Shown here one piece after another: positions 24,421-29,921 of a stretch of 29,921 bases of DNA. Made by a program: the position numbers and the translations under genes. How positions within the stretch are numbered: the stretch's first letter is position 1; every line of letters starts with the position of its first letter. The stretch comes from Saccoglossus kowalevskii (taxonomy: Eukaryota; Hemichordata; Enteropneusta; Harrimaniidae), in NCBI RefSeq assembly GCF_000003605.2, contig NW_003133845.1:680850-710770 (forward strand), given 5' to 3'. The notes under the pieces were generated by a model. That model had not been told where the DNA came from. It saw nothing but the letters and a program-made list of their open reading frames with translations, and ran no database searches.

Positions 24421-26407
24421 CGGTTGACTCGTTTTTTTAAAGCATGATACAATTATTTCACAAAACACACCCCTGCTTGCCACATTAGAAAATTGTCTGG
24501 ATTGGAAATGAATAGCATTGCAGTATATGCATTACCACTGAAAAAATATTATTTCAAGTTCCACATTGAAAACTTGCAGGAGGGAGGGGTATTTCGGTAA
24601 TAAAACATGTTGTGGGTGATTTGCCTAATTATTTTTATTCTCATTTTTCACAACTCATTGCAGTTGTTGTGGAATTTTTTAATTTTTTGTTTTTCATCCA
24701 CAACTATATTTTTCTTTCTCAAATCCTGTAATCAGTTTTCAAATGAAAAATCCCTAAATGTAAACTATATCTATTTATGTAACCTGTCACTATAATTCTG
24801 TTAACCATAGCAACAAGTACATTTTGGGTAAAACAGCTCAACATTACAGTTGCCGCTTGAAATACAGGTCTCATGCAACATGCTCGTATAAAATTGAATT
24901 TGTTTACACATTTTTCACTACGTACATGCAACTATGGAGCTTTAATCTAATTCTGCTAATTGCCTACAATTGTAATGGGGTTGTGGCATTTTAACTAAAT
25001 TAAGCCAGATACACTGAAATGTATACGCTAATGCAATGTGTTTTAATGCGCTGCATTCCGTAACTAAGGACATTCCGTAACTAAGGACTTAAACTAAACC
25101 CTGGGGAATTATAAATCTGTGCAGGAAAATGCAAACACGCATACAAAAAATGCAAACACATCTGTTAGAGGAGAGCATCGTCCGCCTGCACCATGCTGTT
25201 GTTTCGTTTGAACATTCCTCCCTCTGATAGTGGAGTGCTTCGTCGAAACATTCACCTTGAAAATTCAAGATGGAAGAGAGTAAAACAAAATTTACAGGAA
25301 GATCAACCGGAAACAAAATTCTGTTCAAAACTAAATGAAATAAAACAATATTTATTACAATTCTTTTAAATTTTGCAAAAGTGTTTATGTTTACAACAAG
25401 GTTATCGATATTTGTTTCTACCTCCACACATAGCAGAAATGAATGGGGAAAAACAGAATAAGCAGTTGATGTGTTCAGACAAAATTGTGAAAATGGCATG
25501 AAACTATATCAGTCTGTGATTGTATTTTCAGACATCTATGAGTTTTGCTAATTCTACTCATGAGAGACAACAGGCACAGAAATCTTATTTTGTCATATCT
25601 ATCTACTTTGTACTCTGTATTGGCAGTGGACTGCAATAAAATCTCATTGATTCAAACTTTTGTGCTTTCATGTGTGATGCAAAACATGTATATGATTTCA
25701 TCATCAAATTATTCAATTTAGCAAAAACTGTAAATATTTTACATTCAATAGCAGTCAAAAAACAAATCAGGTAAAACTGTAAATGATATGATTAAAATTA
25801 AGGACATTAAAAAATTAGTTTCACGTAAAATTAATTTCATGTAATGTAAAAATGTATTTTATTATGAACAGTTTTTACATAAATAGTTTAATATTAAATC
25901 ATGTGACTTGAATCAGTTATACGATTGGTTAATACCCATATTTGATATGAAGACACCTGTTGAATCAGGTTCTCTTAAAGCTGTCTTTCCATGCAAATAC
26001 ATTTATTATGAATTTAAAATAAATACAAACACAATATCAATATCAGGCAAGCAGATTATTTAATCACTGATTAAATTTAGTCAGCAAAATTTGATTGCAT
26101 AAATAAATCAAACTGTTTTTCCAGCAAGTTTTTGCAATAATTGTGATGTTGATTTTTGATGACGATGATACCTTTGCATGGGGTGATTTCCTGTTTACAA
26201 TGCAATCATAGTCATTTGTGGAAAACATTTACTTATGATTGAAATTCAGGACATGAATAACCTTACTAAACCCATTCATTTTGACTACCTGCTTTTTATG
26301 GAAGATGTGAGTAAATAAACATAAACTGCATACCAGTAGTATTCATAGACAGTTTTATTGATGCAAAAAGGGAAATATATGTTCAGAACATGGTACCTAT
26401 TAGATTG
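24421..26407. other. AT-rich spacer or intron, nothing further recognised
   Basis: Apart from the short tandem at 25054, this stretch shows no coding similarity. The 136-codon minus-strand frame at 25089-25499 is the longest, but has no familiar domain, signal or splice context. Confidence 0.45.
25054..25087 (+). repeat. 17-base unit repeated twice in tandem
   Basis: CATTCCGTAACTAAGGA occurs at 25054-25070 and is repeated exactly at 25071-25087. No further copies. Confidence 0.85.
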
Positions 26408-27125
26408 TTCTAGTACATGGCCACATCTAGAAACCTGGTTCTATTTTATGATATCTGGAAACCTGGTTCTATTTCATGATATCTGGAAACCTGGTTCTAT
26501 TTCATGATCACATATGGAAATCTTTTTCCTTTTCATTACCACATCTAGAAACCTGGCTCTATTTCATGGCCATATCTAGGAACCTGGTTCTATTTCATGA
26601 TATCTGGAAACCTGGTTCTATTTCATGATATCTGGAAACCTGGTTCTATTTCACAATATCTGGAAAACTGATTCTATTTCATGATATCTGGAAACCTGGT
26701 TCTATTTCATGATATCTGGAACCTGGTTCTATTTCATGATATCTGGAAACCTGGTTCTATTTCATGATATCTGGAACATGGTTCTATTTCATGATATATG
26801 GAAACCTGGTTCTATTTCATATCTGGAAACCTGGTTCTATTTCACAATATCTGGAAACCTGGTTCTATTTCATGATATCTGGAAACCTGGTTCTATTTCA
26901 CAATATCTGGAAACCTGGTTCTATTTCATGATATCTGGAAACCTGGTTCTATTTCATGATATCTTGAACCTGGTTCTATTTCATGATATCTGGAAACCTG
27001 GTTCTATTTCATGATATCTTGAACCTGGTTCTATTTCATGATCACATTTGGAAATCTTTTTCCTTTTCATTACCACTTCTAGAAACCTGGCTCTATTTCA
27101 TGGCCATATCTGGGAACCTGTTTTA
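26408..27125 (+). repeat. 28-base satellite array with higher-order structure (about 22-25 units)
   Basis: The main unit is ATATCTGGAAACCTGGTTCT then ATTTCATG, with a second class reading CACAATATC. A distinct block, TGATCACAT.TGGAAATCTT, TTTCCTTTTCATTACCAC and TCTAGAAACCTGGCTC, occurs near 26505-26590 and again near 27037-27120, about 530 bases apart. The array therefore contains a duplicated or higher-order segment. The 26709-27014 reading frame is a by-product of the array. Confidence 0.93.
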
Positions 27126-27272
27126 GAATATGGCTACATTTGAAAACTGGTTCTAGTTTATGGTCACATTGGGCAATCTGATTCTAGCACATGGTCACCT
27201 TCAAAAACCTGGTTATGTTTCATGACCATATCTGACCAACTAGCATTTAATTTTGCTAATTAGATTTTGAGC

Positions 27273-27420
27273 ATATTGACTGGGTTTTTAATTCACAAAA
27301 TTACCAGTATATGTTTTATTGTTATTATACCTGTTTGTGCAGATTTAATTTAGCGGATTTTGCTTAATAACAGAAAAAATAGTGAAATTAAAACCTAGTG
27401 AATAATTAATGCATTTACAG
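27273..27420. mobile_element. MITE-A2 copy, left end diverged
   Basis: It contains the arm TTGACTGGGTTTTTAATTCAC and the inverse arm TTAAAACCTAGTGAATAATT, and ends GCATTTACAG followed by TA at 27421-27422. Confidence 0.65.
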
Positions 27421-27600
27421 TAACCACAATCTCTCACAATAGTTGATCGATATAAAAGTGGATAATTCTCATGAAGTTGCATATGTAACATTTCGACGAG
27501 CTTTGAGTACACTTTTACAATCTATAAACACATTATAGGCTTCACAAAGGAATCTACCATTCTTGGAAGGGGTGGTGAAAGGGGATGATGAAATCTACCC

Positions 27601-27769
27601 CTGTAAAACCATTTATTTTCACTGTGTTTTAATTTCACGAATTTGTCAAGGAAACAATGAGATTTTTTATTTTACATGTTCAAGTAGATTTAATGTAGAT
27701 TTATTTTACTTTTGTCAGTGCAAATAAATTGAAACCCAGTGAACAATTAGTGCATTTACAGATTTACAG
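27601..27769. mobile_element. MITE-A2 copy with CTGTAAAA ... TTTACAG ends
   Basis: It starts CTGTAAAACCATTTATTTTC and ends with a duplicated TTTACAG (GCATTTACAGATTTACAG), then TA. The inner arms read CACTGTGTTTTAATTTCAC and AATTGAAACCCAGTGAA. It is 180 bases after the previous copy. Confidence 0.72.
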
Positions 27770-28569
27770 TACTAGTATTCTTTGGAGGGCTCCTGGAACC
27801 TACCATTATTGAAAAGGGGTGATGGGGGTCTACAATTCATAAAAGGGAGAATGTCCCTAATATTATGTTATAGTAAAGTTAGTTTACATGTTCCATTCTT
27901 AACCATCCCCATTTTACAGAATATTAAAATGAAATTGACAGACAAAGATAATTTATTCATTCCCTAGGCCAGGCCTTAATGTAAAGCAGAGTAGGTACAA
28001 TCCAAGTATACAATTGGTACAGTGTTTTCATCACACTAAAAGCTTTCATTCAGATCTCACTATATTGTATAAATAAGAATAAATTGAGATTGAATCAAGT
28101 GAACAATAAAGTATTTATTCCATATTAAAGACAATGCAACTAGTCATCTAGCAAGTTAATCTATTCTATTTTTAACTTTGTTGGTTGCATGTGTGTGTAT
28201 CGTAAGCATATATTGCTTTCTTAGTAACTTGAGCAAATGTTTTTAACGTGAAGAAGACTTAGGGTAGAAGTATATGTGAAGATTACGTAATTTTAATCTG
28301 TGGCTGAGGCCTTTGAATTTTCCGTTTGTTAAATTATAATTTTTAATTGAAATAAAAGTAAATTGAAAAGTTATATGACTTTTATATGCATCACTATGAA
28401 GCTTCTATTTGCTTATCATACATATTAGCAAATTATGTGGAGCTACGGTGATCTCCCCCCTACCCTATTTAGTTCTTAGTACCCAAATCTAGGTTGGTTA
28501 TAAGCTTTTCACATTGTTATTTATTGGTATTATGTCACAGATAATGTTGAACAAATACGACATCCGTGT
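27770..28569. other. spacer or intron, nothing recognised
   Basis: The frame at 27782-27967 has no known features. No repeat family member found until the MITE-C at 28570. Confidence 0.45.
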
Positions 28570-28876
28570 TTAAAGCGCTGTAGTCGTCGCGCTGCGCATG
28601 TGCAAGATATATGGGTCTCATATAGGCAAAGATGGCGACTTTGACTGTTGCGCAGATCAACTAATATGAACTGTTCCAAGCTTTATTTAGGTAATTTTCA
28701 TGTGATTGGAAGGTATCAAATGAGTCACCGGCGGTAATCAGTGCAAGTCACGCCCAGGTCAAACCTCATACTTGTGATTTCCATTTGAAGAGCGCATTGG
28801 ATTGTGGGAAAATCAATGTTTATCAACACAAATGTTGAACACGAACACGTTGAGCGCGACAACTACCGCGCTTTAA
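28570..28876 (-). mobile_element. MITE-C copy 2, inverted relative to copy 1 (307 bases)
   Basis: TTAA-bounded. The left end reads AGCGCTGTAGTCGTCGCGCT and the inverse of the right end reads AGCGCGGTAGTTGTCGCGCT. The interior has GAGTCACCGGCGGTAATCAG and GGTCAAACCTCATACTTGTG, the reverse complement of blocks in 21700-21938. It is about 70 bases longer than copy 1. Confidence 0.8.
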
Positions 28877-29921
28877 TATACATGCAGCTGTATGTTTGGA
28901 ACAAGTACAGAATTGAAATGAAATGTCAATCAAATGGTTACGGTAATACTAAGAAAATATATTAGGTTGATTTATAAAGTAACGTACGATGTAATCGACA
29001 GATGGAAGATTCATAAAAAAAAATCAGTTCATTATTTATTAAGAGAAATGTGATCCATGTACCATGTAATAACTGACAGCTGCTGGTTTCAAAAATATTA
29101 AATAATTGATATGTTGATGTGATCGTAGTCTTTCAGTGTCTATATTTTCAGCAATCCTTTCGGCTTATTGCAATTTTGCAACTTTGTAGCTTATAGGCCA
29201 TGATGATGATACATAATTTGAAACAAACAAATTAGGATGACCAATTTAAATGACCAAAATGGCCGACAGTCAGCCATATTTTATTAAACGGTAAAGAGAA
29301 AATCAATGTGTATATTTAAATCATCATACCTTGTCTTTGTGCTAAGTTTGAAATGAAAGAAAGCATGTCTGAGAAGTGGTTTTGTATGGACAGATGGACG
29401 AATGCATGCATGGAACCCAAATTACCGGTACTGGCTAGTCCCTGATTTTGGACTTGATTTTGGGTTAATTTTATTTTTCAAGTTAGAGTTCACAAGAGTT
29501 TGAATTTAATATTCCGTAGAGCCTTGAAAAATAAATAAAAAACACAGAAACAAGCTTGGAGACCTATTTTCAAATTTACTTGATCAGCAAATAAAAGACA
29601 AAATAAGCAATAAGTATTTCACGGTTGGGTCTAAAAACCATCCTGTAGACATATGGTATGCTAAAATATTCATATCAGCTCTACTTGCATACAAGATTAG
29701 GATATATTTTGATTCCTTCAACATAATTTAAAAATATTATGACTGGATGTCATAAATGGAAGTTTTCACAATTGCAAAGTTCTTTTGCTGAAATTCTCAC
29801 AAACTAAAACAAAAGTTTTATACAGTATTCATTTGTCGCAATACTATGCATAATTTTGATTCGATTGTAGCTCGTAAAGGAAGTAATTTTATGTATCAAA
29901 TATTTATTTAACATGGTTTGA
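28877..29921. other. right flank with one diverged repeat fragment
   Basis: At about 29250-29410 an AAAATGGCCGACAGTCAGCC block and GGACAGATGGACGAATGCAT resemble the dispersed repeat at 9064-9740. The rest is AT-rich with no recognised exon. Confidence 0.5.

Noticed and set aside
25089-25499. 136-codon minus-strand frame
   Set aside because: The longest frame on the right, but without known motif, splice context or codon-use support; likely chance.
26709-27014. 101-codon repetitive frame (ISGNLVLFHDIWKPGS type)
   Set aside because: Produced by the 28-base satellite; the frame shifts with each unit and no real protein is indicated.

Overview
The window is animal nuclear DNA. It is AT-rich, its genes are split by introns with GT..AG borders in every case checked, and more than half of it is introns, satellites and short inverted-repeat elements. 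The mix of repeats resembles that of a mollusc or another marine spiralian, probably a bivalve-like lineage. That assignment is inference from the repeat style; the two recognised genes are found in nearly all animals.

Left part (1-5958, minus strand): the 5' half of the gene for chaperonin subunit gamma (CCT3/TCP-1 gamma). Nine coding exons give residues 1-256 in an unbroken frame; the rest lies beyond the left edge. Middle part (6325-18891, plus strand): a complete eight-exon gene for the nuclear sirtuin SIRT6 (425 residues), with all key catalytic and zinc-binding residues present. The two genes stand head to head with 366 bases between their start codons, so they probably share a bidirectional promoter. 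Right part: a first coding exon at 22771-22871 that ends in a kinase-type glycine-loop start. It lies behind a CpG-rich promoter with a perfect NRF1-type palindrome and a perfect CRE. The remainder of that gene would be off the right edge, behind an intron of more than 7 kb.

Repeats fill the introns and spacers. A decayed LINE reverse-transcriptase relic lies in SIRT6 intron 1 and carries two nearly identical 208-base MITEs. A family of TA-flanked MITEs (ends CTGT...ACAG) recurs about ten times. A second group flanked by TTAA has two size classes and four full copies. There is a CpG-rich 369-base element with inverted ends, and an 894-base element with 17-base inverted ends and an internal duplication. 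An outer MITE is split by an element whose core repeats at exactly 157 bases. Satellite arrays have units of 26, 34, 28 and about 27 bases.

I found no RNA genes, CRISPR arrays, bacterial-type operons or intact transposase genes. The most interesting material is the shared CCT3/SIRT6 promoter, the layered history of element insertions, and MITEs placed very close to SIRT6 splice sites and its stop codon.
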